Source: Leptolyngbya iicbica LK (GTDB lineage Bacteria > Cyanobacteriota > Cyanobacteriia > Phormidesmidales > Phormidesmidaceae). Taken from it: 64,000 bases of DNA. How positions within the stretch are numbered: the first letter of the stretch is position 1; each line of letters begins with the position of its first letter. The DNA lies in the NCBI RefSeq assembly GCF_004212215.1, contig NZ_QVFV01000004.1:62001-126000 (forward strand), in the 5' to 3' direction. The position numbers and the translations under genes are program-made. A model generated the notes under the pieces. It worked only from the letters and a program-made list of their open reading frames with translations. It had not been told where the DNA came from and did not search any database. Shown here in pieces: positions 27,701-38,005 of the stretch.

Positions 27701-28423
27701 ATGGATCGTTTTACCGTTGAGGTCATTTCGCAAACCCCCAATCCTCAGCAAACCATCTACGCTGCCATGCACCAGGACTACGCCGAGGGCTTTGTGGCCC
27801 ACGAGCGCGACACCTGGCCCAGCGAAGAAAAAGCGGGAGAAGTGGTGATCAAAAATTTACTGAAAGGGGGCCGTGGCCACTATGGGCCGCTGGAACATCC
27901 GCAAATTGTGTTGAATGTTGGCTGGTTTCCCCACAGTACGATGCAACAGATTCGCACTCACCGGGTCGGCGTTAGCTTCGATGTGCAGAGCTTTCGCTAT
28001 ACGGGCAGCCGCATTTTAGATGTGGTGAGTGGCAAGCGCGAGGTCGAAGAGGTGTTTTATCTCCGCCCAGTGGGCATGTATAGCGATCGCCAGGGCAAAA
28101 AATATGAGTACACCGCTGAAGAGCGTCAGCAAGATATCGAATGGTGCCTCGAAGCTTGCCATCGCTATCAGGCCAAAATTGAGGCTGGATTTGCGGAAGA
28201 ACACGCGCGGGGCTTGATTCCCTTTGATGTGCGGCAGCATTGGGTGATGTCGGCCAACCCGCGATCGCTGATGCACCTACTCGATCTGCGTTGGAAAGCA
28301 GATGCCCAGCTTGAAGCGCAGAAAATGTGCGAGGAAATCTGGCCTCACTTCCAAGCTTGGGTACCCGCGATCGCTGCCTGGTACGAAGAAAACCGCCTCA
28401 AAAAAGCCCGCCTCGCTCCTTAA
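27701..28423 (+). CDS. thyX: Flavin-dependent thymidylate synthase
   Basis: ThyX makes dTMP from dUMP using FAD and methylene-tetrahydrofolate. The 240-residue protein has the ThyX signature region RTHRVGVSFDVQSFRY (85-100), a variant of the RHR-X7-S motif, which is usual for cyanobacteria. Other family blocks are GHYGPLEHPQ and RGLIPFDVRQHWV, with LMHLLDLRWKADAQ near the C-terminus. ATG 27701 fits the conserved start (MDRFTVEVIS); the frame runs 46 codons further upstream without homology. Replaces ThyA, which is not seen in this window. Confidence 0.95.
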   Translation: MDRFTVEVISQTPNPQQTIYAAMHQDYAEGFVAHERDTWPSEEKAGEVVIKNLLKGGRGHYGPLEHPQIVLNVGWFPHSTMQQIRTHRVGVSFDVQSFRYTGSRILDVVSGKREVEEVFYLRPVGMYSDRQGKKYEYTAEERQQDIEWCLEACHRYQAKIEAGFAEEHARGLIPFDVRQHWVMSANPRSLMHLLDLRWKADAQLEAQKMCEEIWPHFQAWVPAIAAWYEENRLKKARLAP

Positions 28424-28458
28424 ATTTGACGAACTCTCACCACATACAATATTTAAGT

Positions 28459-29469
28459 ATGGAGATTAAAGATTTAGCTGGTATCAGTGAACCACTAACA
28501 CGACTGATTGAGGTGATCTCTCAAGGTGTCGGAGCTGTATCAAGCTCTTATTTAATTCGTCGAAATGCTGATGCCAGAGCTTATGAAATACGAGTTATAT
28601 CAGCTGCTCTCCAGGAAGCGTCTGAACAGAATAATCTTCCAGTTGCTTACAAGCACGGAGAAATTAAAGTATGGCAAAAACCTGATGATAGCAACCTAAT
28701 TCTTAATTCTGGTTCAATTGATGAACGTTCGAACCTTCGCCTCGATTATCAAGAGCGTAAGCGACAAACTAATCTCGAAAATGTGACATCTGTCGCAGCT
28801 GCAGAACTTGCCGGTGAGAAGTTCATACCTGAGGAAAAACCAAGTGAAGACTGGGTTGCAAGATTTTTTGGATCAGCCCAGGATGTCTCATCTGAACAGA
28901 TGCAAAGTTTGTGGGGACGCATTCTTGCAGGAGAAATCCGTAAACCAGGCAGTTACTCGCTTCGAACACTTGAACTTGTTAGAAACCTAAGTCAAAAAGA
29001 AGCAGAAAAGTTCATTCTTATAGGCAATATGGCGATACAAATTGGTGAGAGTTTTGTTGTTGTCACTCACAACAAGGAATGGTTAGATGAAAATCGAAAT
29101 ATTACTTTTGGGCTCTTTGTGGAATTGAGTGAAATAGGTTTTTTATATCCATCAGAACTCGCCAAGCCGGTATTTGATGAGCCCCAGCCAGAAGAATTGC
29201 CATTTATCTATCAAGATAAATTATTGCTTGTGAAGCGCCATGAGATTGAAAAAGAGATCCGTCTTCCGATTTGGAAGTTCACAGCTATTGGCCAGGAGCT
29301 ACTCTCACTTTTGCAGGCGAATGTTGATTATGAATATCTCAATAAAGTTGGCGAATTTTTCATGCAGTACGGAGGAAAAGCCTTTGTAGGTCAGGTGACC
29401 AGCATAGAGGCAGGCGTGATACGTTATGAAAGTTTGCGAGAGATTGCAGCTAAAACCTCCAAGTTGTGA
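28459..29469 (+). CDS. DUF2806 family protein, probably acquired
   Basis: The 336-residue protein matches DUF2806: the block EDWVARFFGSAQDVSSEQMQ, then LWGRILAGEIRKPGSYS and LRTLELVRNLSQKEAEKF, is the family's hallmark. It is soluble, helical, charged. The function of the family is not established. Codon use is much more AT-rich than the neighbours, with many AAA, ATT and GAA codons, and the gene has no GCGATCGC site. ATG 28459 starts the conserved N-terminus (MEIKDLAGISEPL). It sits alone between thyX and rimO, and may be an insertion into that gap. Confidence 0.8.
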   Translation: MEIKDLAGISEPLTRLIEVISQGVGAVSSSYLIRRNADARAYEIRVISAALQEASEQNNLPVAYKHGEIKVWQKPDDSNLILNSGSIDERSNLRLDYQERKRQTNLENVTSVAAAELAGEKFIPEEKPSEDWVARFFGSAQDVSSEQMQSLWGRILAGEIRKPGSYSLRTLELVRNLSQKEAEKFILIGNMAIQIGESFVVVTHNKEWLDENRNITFGLFVELSEIGFLYPSELAKPVFDEPQPEELPFIYQDKLLLVKRHEIEKEIRLPIWKFTAIGQELLSLLQANVDYEYLNKVGEFFMQYGGKAFVGQVTSIEAGVIRYESLREIAAKTSKL

Positions 29470-29493
29470 TTTGTCTACAAGTCTCAGAGAAAG

Positions 29494-30816
29494 CTAGCAA
29501 ACATGGCCAAATAAATCATAGAAATCGGCGGCGTCAATATGGACTTTAGCGAGTTGTCCGAGGGCGGCTGTTCCTTTGACGTAAACGAGGCCATCGACAT
29601 CGGGGGCATATCGGAGCGATCGCCCGATCATCTCGCCAGTGCCCGGATTGACCTGCTCAATGAGCACGTCAACTACTTTGCCGACTTCGGCTTCGTTCCG
29701 CTTGAGAGAGATGGGTTGCTGGACTTGCATCAGGCGATCGCGACGGGCATCCATCACCGCCTGGGGAATTTGGTTCGGCATCGTCGCGCCCGGAGTGCCT
29801 TCCTCAGCGGAATAGGTAAAGACGCCGACGTGATCAAATTCGTGGCGCTGCACAAATTCCACCAAATGTTCAAAATGCTCTTCCGTTTCACCGGGGAAGC
29901 CCACGATAAAGGTGGTGCGCATCACAGCTTCTGGTAGTGCGTCTTTAATTTGATGAATAATGTCATCGTTGACGCGCCCTTGCCAGGGACGATTCATCGC
30001 CCGCAGCACCTCAGGATGAGAATGCTGGAGCGGCAAATCTAAATACGGCAACACATTCGGCACATCTTTGATAGCCTGAATCACTTTTGGCGTCAGTCCC
30101 GTGGGATAGGCGTAATGCATCCGAATCCAGGGAATATCCACCTCGCCTAAGGCATAGAGCAGTTCCGCGAGTTGAGGCTGACCGTAAAGATCCACACCGT
30201 AGTTAGTCGTGATTTGAGAAATCAGTACCAGCTCTTGCACACCTTCTGCCGCGAGTTGCTGGGCCTCCGCCACGATGGACTCGATGGAGCGCGATCGCTG
30301 ATCACCCCGCAGGTGAGGAATAATGCAGAACGCGCAGCGATAGTTGCAGCCTTCGGCCACTCGCAAATAGGCGGTGCCCTCCGCCGTCGTGCGGTAACGG
30401 GGGACGGTTTCATCCGCAATATAGGTGGGCTCTGCCGAGACTTCCTTCACCCGCTCGCCGGCTTCTGCCCGCTGAATGACATCCACGATTTTGTTGTAGT
30501 CGCCCGTGCCCACCAGCGCGACGGCTTCCGGAATTTCTTCCAGCAACTCATCTTTGAAATGCTGCGCTAGACATCCGGTAATGACGATTTTTTTCTTAGC
30601 TTCGGCCAGTTCTACCAGCGTCCGCACCGATTCCGCCCGTGCCTCTTCGATAAAGCTACAGGTGTTGACGATGACGTAATCCGCCAATTCTTCATTGGCA
30701 TCAACCCCATATCCAGCCTGCACCAGCAAGCCCAACATGTGCTCGGTATCGACCCGATTTTTTTCACAGCCCAAATGGGTAACGGCGATCGTGGGTTGGG
30801 TAGCAGCGGCAGTCAT
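29494..30816 (-). CDS. rimO: Ribosomal protein S12 methylthiotransferase RimO
   Basis: RimO adds a methylthio group to the conserved Asp of ribosomal protein S12, using S-adenosylmethionine and two iron-sulfur clusters. The N-terminal cluster-binding cysteines are C17, C53 and C82. The radical-SAM motif is CNYRCAFC (C157, C161, C164), followed by IPHLRG. A C-terminal TRAM domain closes the 440-residue protein. The start ([16 protein letters not shown]) fits. It is the paralogue of the miaB gene at 59947. It is convergent with the DUF2806 gene. Confidence 0.95.
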   Translation of the reverse strand: MTAAATQPTIAVTHLGCEKNRVDTEHMLGLLVQAGYGVDANEELADYVIVNTCSFIEEARAESVRTLVELAEAKKKIVITGCLAQHFKDELLEEIPEAVALVGTGDYNKIVDVIQRAEAGERVKEVSAEPTYIADETVPRYRTTAEGTAYLRVAEGCNYRCAFCIIPHLRGDQRSRSIESIVAEAQQLAAEGVQELVLISQITTNYGVDLYGQPQLAELLYALGEVDIPWIRMHYAYPTGLTPKVIQAIKDVPNVLPYLDLPLQHSHPEVLRAMNRPWQGRVNDDIIHQIKDALPEAVMRTTFIVGFPGETEEHFEHLVEFVQRHEFDHVGVFTYSAEEGTPGATMPNQIPQAVMDARRDRLMQVQQPISLKRNEAEVGKVVDVLIEQVNPGTGEMIGRSLRYAPDVDGLVYVKGTAALGQLAKVHIDAADFYDLFGHVC

Positions 30817-31107
30817 AAGGCGGTGATAACACTCGTGTATACGACGTAGATTTGGCGTCAGGCTATCTTCGCTGCAGCTCAGTTCTCGGGGCAGCGAACG
30901 GATGACGTTGATCTATGCAAACCTTCATCATAAGACCTGAATCAGACTTTAGGAAAATCTCTAACGTTAAAGTCAGAACACAGCCAAATTGCTCACTCAA
31001 GAATGAGAGCGCTTAGGGTAAATTGGGGAAGGCACAAGGTGTAAGGTGGTGGTTGTGCCATCTTGGCTGTTTAGCGACTTTGTTTTCGCATTCGAGATCA
31101 ACTTCAC
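30817..31107. other. Region between rimO and btpA
   Basis: Divergent promoter region of 291 bases with no gene. GGCACAA (31031-31037) and TTGTGCC (31053-31059) form a 7-bp inverted repeat with a 15-nt loop, about 50 bp upstream of btpA. Confidence 0.5.
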
Positions 31108-31956
31108 GTGAGCTTAACGACAATTTTTAAGACCGCAACGCCAGTCATTGGGGTTGTCCATTTACTGCCCTTACCCACGTCTCCTCAGTGGGGAGGCGAT
31201 TTGCAACAAGTCATGGCGCGGGCTGAGCAAGAGGCCACTGCGTTAGCCTCCGGCGGGGTGAGTGGCATCATTGTGGAAAACTTTTTTGATGCCCCGTTTA
31301 CGAAAGGTCAAGTTGATCCGGCGGTGGTCAGTGCCATGAGCCTGATTGTGCAGCGCTTGCAGCAGTTGGTGGCGGTTCCTGTCGGTATCAATGTTTTGCG
31401 TAATGACGCTCGCAGCGCGTTAGCGATCGCCACCTGTGTGAATGCCCAATTTATTCGAGTCAATGTGCTGACGGGCGTCATGGCCACCGATCAGGGACTG
31501 ATCGAAGGGTGTGCGTATGAACTGCTGCGCTATCGCCGTGAACTGGGTAGTGAAGTCAAGATTTTGGCCGACGTGTTAGTCAAACATGCGCGTCCGCTGG
31601 GGTCCCCAAATCTCACCACGGCAGTGCAAGAGACGATCGATCGTGGTTTGGCTGACGGCATCATTCTCTCGGGCTGGGCGACGGGCAGCCCCCCGAGTTT
31701 GGAAGATTTGGAATTGGCGAAAGCGGCTGCCAGGGAAATTCCCGTCTTCATCGGCAGTGGCGCGAGTTGGGAAAACATTGGCAAGCTGATGCAATCGGCT
31801 GACGGCGTCATTGTTGCCAGTTCTTTGAAACGCAAGGGTGATATTCAGCAGCCGATTGATCCGATTCGGGTGCGGCACTTTGTGGAAGCCCTCGAGGCCG
31901 GAATGGCAACGCAGCAGATAGCCCCAGATTATTCATCGATCGTCTCGGCAAAATAG
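31108..31956 (+). CDS. btpA: Photosystem I biogenesis protein BtpA
   Basis: BtpA is a thylakoid-peripheral TIM-barrel-like protein needed for stable accumulation of photosystem I reaction-centre proteins in cyanobacteria. The sequence has the family's blocks: GVVHLLPLPTSPQWGG, GGVSGIIVENFFDAPF, INVLRNDARSALAIA, RVNVLTGVMATDQG, and GSGASWENIGKLM. Length 282 residues is normal. The start is GTG 31108; the region before it has no other start. The gene is divergent from rimO and convergent with murA, with a bidirectional hairpin between them. Confidence 0.93.
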   Translation: MSLTTIFKTATPVIGVVHLLPLPTSPQWGGDLQQVMARAEQEATALASGGVSGIIVENFFDAPFTKGQVDPAVVSAMSLIVQRLQQLVAVPVGINVLRNDARSALAIATCVNAQFIRVNVLTGVMATDQGLIEGCAYELLRYRRELGSEVKILADVLVKHARPLGSPNLTTAVQETIDRGLADGIILSGWATGSPPSLEDLELAKAAAREIPVFIGSGASWENIGKLMQSADGVIVASSLKRKGDIQQPIDPIRVRHFVEALEAGMATQQIAPDYSSIVSAK

Positions 31957-32042
31957 CTGGATGAAACAGTGACGCGATCGCTGAAAAACTTCCCTCGACG
32001 GCTCATAGCCCGTTGCTGGGCACAGGAAATTTGCCTATCTAG

Positions 32043-32083
32043 CAAGAACCCAGTTCAGTCATGGTCGCTGAACTGGGTTCTTG
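32043..32083. terminator. Bidirectional 16-bp hairpin between btpA and murA
   Basis: CAAGAACCCAGTTCAG (32043-32058) pairs exactly with CTGAACTGGGTTCTTG (32068-32083) across a 9-nt loop. It lies between the convergent btpA (stop 31956) and murA (stop 32108), so it probably ends both transcripts. U-runs are short, so the efficiency is uncertain. Confidence 0.75.
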
Positions 32084-32107
32084 AATCTGAGTACGCTTCG
32101 TTGTGGC

Positions 32108-33457
32108 TTACAGTGACGAACGAGAGGTTGAGAGCTCTGCGCTGTCGGCGATGACTTCACCAGTCGTACCGTCGATGCGAGTGATTTTGGCGCCCAATTT
32201 TGTCAGCTTACGTTCTAGCTGCTCGTAGCCCCGATCTAAGTGTTGCAGACCACTCATGACGGTTTTGCCTTGGGCACCCAGTCCAGCCAACACCAACGCA
32301 GCGGATGCTCGCAGGTCGGTTGCCATGACGGGGGCACCAGAGAGCATCGGCACCCCTTGAATGATGGCGCAGTTGCCATTCACTCGAATATTGGCCCCCA
32401 TGCGACTGAACTCAGCCACGTGGCGTAAGCGATTTTCAAAGACCGTTTCAGTCACCATGCTGTTGCCGTTGCTCAGGGTCATGAGCGCCATAAACTGGGC
32501 CTGCATATCGGTGGGAAAGCCGGGATAGGGCAGGGTTTGGATATCCGTGGCCAGAATTTCATCCCCTGGAATGAGAGAAATGCGGTTGGGTGATTCCACA
32601 ACGACTTGCGAGCCGGCTTCTTGCAGCTTGGCAATGACCGCCCCTAACTGCTCGGGCACGATGGGCGAGAGGCTAATGGGCGATCGCGTGATGGCGCCCG
32701 CAATCAAAAAGGTGCCTGCCTCAATGCGATCGGGCACGATCGCGTAATCAGTACTGTGGAGACTGGGAACTCCAGAAATCGTCAAAGTCTTTGTCCCAAC
32801 GCCGCGAATGCGAGCCCCCATGGCCCGACAAAAGTTTGCCAGGTCAGCGACTTCCGGCTCTTGGGCGGCATTGTCGATAACGGTGTCACCTTCCGCTAGC
32901 GTGGCGGCCATCATCAGCGTTTCGGTGGCCCCCACACTGGGGTAATCCAGATAAATATTGGCCCCTTGTAGCCGCTTGCGTATGCCAGGAATGCAGGCGT
33001 GAACGGTGCCATGCTCAATCTGTACATTTGCCCCCATCGCCTGCAAGCCACGAACGTGCAGCTCGACGGGGCGGGCCCCGATCGCACAGCCCCCTGGTAG
33101 AGGAATGCGAGCCACGCCCATGCGGGCCAGCAGCGGCCCAATCACAAAGAAGCTGGCGCGCAGCTTGCTGACGATTTCGTACGGTGCCCGGGTGTGGCTG
33201 ATGTCACTGGGATCCAGTTCCCAAAAGTCATCTTCTCGTTTGATTTTGACGCCGAGAGCCGTCAACACAGCCGCCATGCGATCAACATCAACAAGGTTGG
33301 GAATGTTGCGCAGTCGGCAGGGCTGAGAACATAGCAGGATACCGGCCATAACGACGAGTGCGGAGTTTTTCGCCCCGCTGATAGAAACATGACCCGACAG
33401 CGGGTGCTGACCGTAGATTTCTAAAACCGAATTGTCTGCTTCAGGGGAATTGGACAT
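32108..33457 (-). CDS. murA: UDP-N-acetylglucosamine 1-carboxyvinyltransferase
   Basis: MurA transfers enolpyruvate from PEP to UDP-GlcNAc in the first committed step of peptidoglycan synthesis. In the 449-residue product, SGAKNSAL (K30, N31) and [10 protein letters not shown] with catalytic C124 match the active site; later blocks are [15 protein letters not shown] and [14 protein letters not shown]124 is the residue that reacts with fosfomycin in known MurA enzymes. ATG 33457 is the best start ([10 protein letters not shown]), though the frame is open to 33499. Convergent with btpA. Confidence 0.95.
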   Translation of the reverse strand: MSNSPEADNSVLEIYGQHPLSGHVSISGAKNSALVVMAGILLCSQPCRLRNIPNLVDVDRMAAVLTALGVKIKREDDFWELDPSDISHTRAPYEIVSKLRASFFVIGPLLARMGVARIPLPGGCAIGARPVELHVRGLQAMGANVQIEHGTVHACIPGIRKRLQGANIYLDYPSVGATETLMMAATLAEGDTVIDNAAQEPEVADLANFCRAMGARIRGVGTKTLTISGVPSLHSTDYAIVPDRIEAGTFLIAGAITRSPISLSPIVPEQLGAVIAKLQEAGSQVVVESPNRISLIPGDEILATDIQTLPYPGFPTDMQAQFMALMTLSNGNSMVTETVFENRLRHVAEFSRMGANIRVNGNCAIIQGVPMLSGAPVMATDLRASAALVLAGLGAQGKTVMSGLQHLDRGYEQLERKLTKLGAKITRIDGTTGEVIADSAELSTSRSSL

Positions 33458-33727
33458 CTGTTTTATACCAGTGGCTGTAACGATGGGCTTATCCTCCAAA
33501 ACCTGAGCGGAACAACTCAGATGTAAATTTTCGTCTAAATTCTACTTGATTCAACCATTTTTCTGAAATTTTTGCGCTCCTGAAATTGATAATCCTTACG
33601 GTAGGTATGGGGCGAAGAAGATTGATCTTTGGCGAGGGGAGTTGACGAAAAGACGCTTTTTAGGGCACTGTATAAGACTGCGGTAGAAAAAGGGCTGATA
33701 AAGTCTCGAAATACTGCATTCCAGTTA

Positions 33728-33811
33728 GCGGAACTGGCGGAATTGGTAGACGCGCTAGATTCAGGTTCTAGTGTTCGCAAGAACTTCCGGGTTCAAGTCC
33801 CGGGTTCCGCA
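33728..33811 (+). tRNA. tRNA-Leu (CAG)
   Basis: The 84-nt gene folds as a class II tRNA: acceptor stem GCGGAAC/GTTCCGC with discriminator A, D-arm GGCGGAATTGGTAGACGC, anticodon stem CTAGA/TCTAG with loop TTCAGGT (anticodon CAG), a variable arm with GTGTTCGCAAGAACTT, and T-arm CCGGGTTCAAGTCCCGG. The CCA end is not encoded. It lies in the gap between murA and the SpoU gene, on the plus strand. Confidence 0.96.
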
Positions 33812-33967
33812 TATTTCAACTCAAAATGTAACTCACGACCTGATTGGGATAGTGTGTCAGACTGTCTGTGGTTTTATCGTGATGACCATAAATTTGTAAT
33901 ATTTGATGAATGCCTGGCGGAGTGATTAGTTTTCTGTAAGCCATGGCCAATTGCCGAGGGAGCTGCC

Positions 33968-34753
33968 GTGCTGACGAGTCTGAAAAATCCCTGGATCAAA
34001 ACTCTGCGTAAGCTGCATCTAGCGAAGTATCGGCGGCAACAGCAGCAGTTTTTGTTAGAAGGCACGCATTTGGTACAAGTGGCGATCGCAACACAATATC
34101 CGCTGCAGGCAGCGTGTGCGACGGAGGCGTGGCAGGTTCGACATCCAGCCTTATGGCAGCAGTTGAGTCAGTGCACGGCGCGGCAAGAGACGGTGAGTCC
34201 AGAGGTGCTGGGGGCGATCGCCACGACGGAGACGCCGGATGGAGTGGTCGCGATCGCCCCCAGTGACACCATAACCACGACCGTTGATGCCCCCACCTTG
34301 GGGCTGGCGCTAGAAGACATTCAAGATCCTGGCAACGTGGGGACGCTCATGCGGACGGCTGCAGCCGCTGGCAGTGATGGCATCTGGCTGAGTCAGAATA
34401 GCGTGGATTTGACCCACCCTAAAGTTTTGCGAGCTTCAGCAGGGCAGTGGTTTCGGCTGCCCAAGCAAGTGGGTGATAATCTGTTGGCACAAATGTCGAC
34501 GTGGCGCGACCAGGGCTGCCAGATTTTGGCGACGGCGGCCACTGGGGCGGTGCCTTACTGGCAGCTCGACTTGACGCACCCGATGGTGTTAGTGGTCGGT
34601 AATGAAGGGGCGGGATTGTCTGCGAGCGCGATCGCTGCTGCTGACCACACGGTCGCGATTCCCATGATGAATGATGTCGAATCTTTGAATGTGGGCGTCG
34701 CCGCTGCGGTCATTTTGTTTGAGGCATTGCGCCAGCGTCAGGCAGCGGGATGA
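33968..34753 (+). CDS. SpoU-family RNA 2'-O-methyltransferase
   Basis: The 261-residue SPOUT enzyme methylates a ribose 2'-OH in rRNA or tRNA with S-adenosylmethionine. The three trefoil-knot motifs are clear: EDIQDPGNVGTLMRTA (motif 1), LVVGNEGAGLS (motif 2) and IPMMNDVESLNVGVAAAVILFE (motif 3). The N-terminal substrate-binding part has LKNPWIKTLRKL and EGTHLVQVA. GTG 33968 begins the family's N-terminus. It may be TrmH/RlmB-like; the modified position cannot be told. Confidence 0.9.
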   Translation: MLTSLKNPWIKTLRKLHLAKYRRQQQQFLLEGTHLVQVAIATQYPLQAACATEAWQVRHPALWQQLSQCTARQETVSPEVLGAIATTETPDGVVAIAPSDTITTTVDAPTLGLALEDIQDPGNVGTLMRTAAAAGSDGIWLSQNSVDLTHPKVLRASAGQWFRLPKQVGDNLLAQMSTWRDQGCQILATAATGAVPYWQLDLTHPMVLVVGNEGAGLSASAIAAADHTVAIPMMNDVESLNVGVAAAVILFEALRQRQAAG

Positions 34754-34785
34754 CGTTCTTGTGGTGATCTCGTGGCTGCCGTTAT

Positions 34786-35091
34786 TCAGGCATCATCCTG
34801 TACGGGGTCTACCTCGGCCATGAAGTGTTCGATATCCTGCACAGCCTCGTCAAGCAGTTGATCGAAGTCCTCAGTGTTGTGGGCTGCCATCTCAGACTCT
34901 GACGGAGCTGACGGCTGATCACCTTTGGTAGCCTCATGAGCGCCCGATTCTCGAGATTTGGAGTTCAGCACGGTCTCTAGTTCATCTAGGGCGGTCACGA
35001 ACTTGCGCGCGGCCTGATGACGTCTGTTTTGTGGCTGATGATTCATGGCTGTAGGCCCCAGCTGGAAGTCAAACAATGCGGGTTCAGTCAT
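34786..35091 (-). CDS. Acidic conserved protein, function unknown
   Basis: The 101-residue product is acidic and probably partly disordered (STA/DE-rich). The conserved-looking parts are MTEPALFDFQLGP at the start, AARKFVTALDELETVL in a helix, and the acidic end DEAVQDIEHFMAEVD. ATG 35091 is preferred; ATG 35046 is an alternative. Convergent with the SpoU gene and divergent from lpd. No family recognised. Confidence 0.5.
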   Translation of the reverse strand: MTEPALFDFQLGPTAMNHQPQNRRHQAARKFVTALDELETVLNSKSRESGAHEATKGDQPSAPSESEMAAHNTEDFDQLLDEAVQDIEHFMAEVDPVQDDA

Positions 35092-35170
35092 CGATGGCAA
35101 GGCGATGCTACCGCTACTGACATCTGACTGTGTCTACACAAACTTGGCGCAGCGCGATCGCACTTGTACC

Positions 35171-35220
35171 CATGAGCCGCAATGGGTTGATGTCATGCAT
35201 CAAGCTCGCATTGCGGCATG
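35171..35220. other. Long imperfect hairpin upstream of lpd
   Basis: The 50-nt segment folds on itself: CATG...CCGCAATG...TTGATG on the left and CATCAA...CATTGCGG...CATG on the right, with small internal bulges and a 5-nt loop. It lies about 165 bp before the lpd start. It could be a leader structure or the terminator of some transcript. Confidence 0.5.
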
Positions 35221-35384
35221 AAACTGTTTTTAGGTTACCCAGATGTGGAAAATTCTGAGAACTTGTCTTAACTCCCCTCCTTCGTCAAGATAGGTAAGGG
35301 CAGTTTCGCGCGATGGCGAAATCTCGCATAGAGAGCCTGCAAAACGATACTTTAGAGTTCGCTACGATTGCTGAGGAGAAAGCT

Positions 35385-36818
35385 GTGAGTCAAGCCTTTG
35401 ACTACGATTTGGTGATTATTGGTGCCGGTGTTGGGGGCCATGGGGCGGCCATTCATGCGGTGCGTCGGGGGCTCAAAACCGCCATTATTGAGGCTGCCGA
35501 CATGGGCGGCACCTGTGTCAATCGCGGCTGCATTCCCTCCAAAGCTTTGCTCGCAGCGTCCGGTCGCGTCCGTGAGATACAAGATACTCATCATTTAGAA
35601 TCCCTCGGCATTCAAGTCGGTGGCGTTTCCTTTGATCGAGAAGCGATCGCGGGGCATGCCAATAACCTTGTCAGCAAAATCCAAGGTGACCTGACCAACA
35701 GCCTGACGCGCTTGGGCGTCGACACGATTCGCGGTTGGGGGCGTGTCGCGGGCGAACAAAAAGTCGTCGTCACCACCGCAGCGGGCGACCAAACAATTAC
35801 GGCTAAAGACATCATGCTATCTCCCGGTTCTGTGCCCTTTGTGCCGCCGGGCATTGAAATCGATAACAAAACCGTGTTTACCAGCGACGCTGCCGTCAAG
35901 TTGGAATGGCTCCCCGAATGGATTGCCATCATCGGTAGTGGTTACATTGGCTTAGAGTTTTGCGATGTTTACACCGCTTTGGGCTCTGAGGTCACTATTA
36001 TCGAAGCGCTCGATAAAATCATGCCGACCTTTGATCCTGACATTGCCAAAATCGCCGAGCGCGTCCTGATCAAGCCACGTCCGGTGGAAACACGGGCTGG
36101 GGTGCTGGCCATGAAGGTGACTCCTGGATCCCCCGTTGTCATTGAACTGGCGGATCGCGAAACTAAAGAAGTGGTTGACGTTTTGGAAGTGGATGCTTGT
36201 CTCGTGGCAACGGGTCGTATTCCTGCCACTAAGGATTTAGGGCTAGAGCGTGTGGGCGTCGAGCCTGATCGTCGCGGCTTCATTACTGTCGATGACGAGC
36301 TGCGGGTGGTACGCGATGGTGAGCCTGTGCCTCATCTGTGGGCAATTGGTGACGCTACAGGCAAGATGATGCTCGCCCATGCGGCTTCGGCCCAGGGCGT
36401 TGTCGCCGTTGATAACATCTGCGGCGAGTCACGCACCGTTAACTATCGCAGCATCCCGGCGGCCGCATTTACTCACCCTGAGGTGAGCTTTGTCGGCATG
36501 ACTGAGCCCCAAGCCAAAGCGTATGCCGATGAACAAGGCTTTGCCATTGCGACAGTTAAAACCTATTTCAAAGGCAATTCCAAAGCGCTGGCCGAGGGCG
36601 AATCTGACGGTTTGGCCAAAGTAATTTATCGCAAAGATACGGGTGAAATTTTGGGCGCTCACATCATCGGTCTGCACGCTTCCGACCTGATTCAAGAAGC
36701 GGCTAATGCGATCGCTCAAGGGCAAACTGTCACAGCTTTGTCCTATTGTGTTCATACTCATCCCACACTTTCAGAGGTGATGGATGAGGCCTTTAAGCGT
36801 GCTGTCGTTAGTGCATAA
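35385..36818 (+). CDS. lpdA: Dihydrolipoyl dehydrogenase (E3)
   Basis: The flavoprotein reoxidises dihydrolipoamide, as part of pyruvate dehydrogenase and, in some organisms, of the glycine cleavage system. The 477-residue protein has FAD-binding [10 protein letters not shown], the redox disulfide [19 protein letters not shown]-binding [25 protein letters not shown] and the C-terminal His-Glu block [16 protein letters not shown] 35385 fits the conserved start ([13 protein letters not shown]) and has GAGGAG at 35373-35378; the frame is open from ATG 35313. trpC begins 10 bp after the stop, so the two are likely an operon. Confidence 0.95.
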   Translation: MSQAFDYDLVIIGAGVGGHGAAIHAVRRGLKTAIIEAADMGGTCVNRGCIPSKALLAASGRVREIQDTHHLESLGIQVGGVSFDREAIAGHANNLVSKIQGDLTNSLTRLGVDTIRGWGRVAGEQKVVVTTAAGDQTITAKDIMLSPGSVPFVPPGIEIDNKTVFTSDAAVKLEWLPEWIAIIGSGYIGLEFCDVYTALGSEVTIIEALDKIMPTFDPDIAKIAERVLIKPRPVETRAGVLAMKVTPGSPVVIELADRETKEVVDVLEVDACLVATGRIPATKDLGLERVGVEPDRRGFITVDDELRVVRDGEPVPHLWAIGDATGKMMLAHAASAQGVVAVDNICGESRTVNYRSIPAAAFTHPEVSFVGMTEPQAKAYADEQGFAIATVKTYFKGNSKALAEGESDGLAKVIYRKDTGEILGAHIIGLHASDLIQEAANAIAQGQTVTALSYCVHTHPTLSEVMDEAFKRAVVSA

Positions 36819-36828
36819 GACTGGTTCT

Positions 36829-37710
36829 ATGGAAATTCGCCGCCGCTCTCCGTATCCTGAGGTATCTGTGCAAAGTCTGACTTACCGAATCAAGGCACCG
36901 GGTGCCGAACCCCAAAACATTCTGGAAAAAATTGTTTGGCAGAAGGAAAAGGAAGTCACTCGGCTGCGGCAGCAAGTTCCCCTCGCTGATTTGCAACGTG
37001 AAGTCCTGAGTGCCCCGCCAGCCCGTGATTTTTTGGCGGCTCTCCAGGAGAGCGATCGCCAGCCCGCTTTGATTGCTGAGGTCAAAAAAGCCTCTCCCAG
37101 TCGGGGCGTGATTCGCGAAGACTTTGATCCGGTCGCGATCGCCCAAGCGTATCAAGCGGCTGGCGCTGCTTGTCTCTCGGTGTTGACCGACGAAACCTTT
37201 TTTCAGGGCAGCTTTGACTACCTCAAAGCGATCCGGACGGCGACGGAACTGCCGATTCTCTGCAAAGAGTTCATCGTTTACCCCTATCAAATGTATCTGG
37301 CGCGAGTCCAAGGGGCCGACGCGGTATTGCTCATTGCGGCTATTTTGAGTGATGAAGATTTGCGCTATTTCACCAAAATTGCTCAAGCGTTGGGAATGCG
37401 TGCCTTGGTAGAGGTGCACACCTTAGAAGAATTGGATCGCGTCTTGGCGATTGAGCCGATTCATCTGGTCGGCATTAACAACCGCAACTTGGAAACATTT
37501 GTCACCTCCTTAGATACCACCGCTCAGCTCTTAGCCCAGCGGCGCGAACAAATTCAGGCAAAGCAGTTGTTCATCATTAGCGAATCTGGCATTCAAAAGC
37601 CAGCGGATATCGCAGCGGTACAAAGTGCTGGAGCCCAGGGCATTTTGGTCGGTGAGTCGCTGATGCGACAAGCTGACGTCACACAGGCGATCGCCGCCCT
37701 ATACGCTTAA
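36829..37710 (+). CDS. trpC: Indole-3-glycerol-phosphate synthase
   Basis: TrpC cyclises the anthranilate-derived ribulotide to indole-3-glycerol phosphate in tryptophan synthesis. In the 293-residue TIM-barrel protein the active-site blocks are [58 protein letters not shown] and IISESGI. ATG 36829 is the best start; the long N-terminal arm of about 55 residues before the barrel is typical for cyanobacteria. It follows lpd by 10 bp; a DUF5340-like gene begins 49 bp after its stop. Confidence 0.94.
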   Translation: MEIRRRSPYPEVSVQSLTYRIKAPGAEPQNILEKIVWQKEKEVTRLRQQVPLADLQREVLSAPPARDFLAALQESDRQPALIAEVKKASPSRGVIREDFDPVAIAQAYQAAGAACLSVLTDETFFQGSFDYLKAIRTATELPILCKEFIVYPYQMYLARVQGADAVLLIAAILSDEDLRYFTKIAQALGMRALVEVHTLEELDRVLAIEPIHLVGINNRNLETFVTSLDTTAQLLAQRREQIQAKQLFIISESGIQKPADIAAVQSAGAQGILVGESLMRQADVTQAIAALYA

Positions 37711-37759
37711 TCGGCTGATTATTTGTCTCCTTTCACAAGGCCACAGCCTTTTCATCTCA

Positions 37760-38005
37760 ATGACAGAGCCGCTTCCCTTACCGTCTCACGTTCACTACGA
37801 GCTGCTGCTGCAACTGCTAGAGCAGCAAACTTTTTTCGCGGCTTATGAGCATCCCAGTCTCAAGGGTGATGTCAATGAGCTCATCATTACGCTGCGCAAA
37901 GCCCTTTCGCAACAGCGCCAGCTCGAAGAAAATTGCCATCGTTTGGGTCTAAAGGTTGACTACCGTTGGTCACTCAATGGTGCACCAGAACACCCCAGCT
38001 CCTGA
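37760..38005 (+). CDS. Small DUF5340-like cyanobacterial protein
   Basis: The 81-residue protein begins MTEPLPLPSHVHYELLLQL and has a second helix VNELIITLRKALSQQRQLEE, both amphipathic, ending VDYRWSL. From memory it matches the DUF5340 family of cyanobacteria, with unknown function. ATG 37760 is the natural start. It is 49 bp after trpC and may be on the same transcript. Confidence 0.7.
   Translation: MTEPLPLPSHVHYELLLQLLEQQTFFAAYEHPSLKGDVNELIITLRKALSQQRQLEENCHRLGLKVDYRWSLNGAPEHPSS

Noticed and set aside
29539-29937. 132-codon frame opposite rimO
   Set aside because: Shadow of rimO, which has all cluster cysteines and the radical-SAM motif.
33629-33925. 98-codon frame overlapping the tRNA
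   Set aside because: The tRNA-Leu gene explains this sequence; the frame is a by-product.
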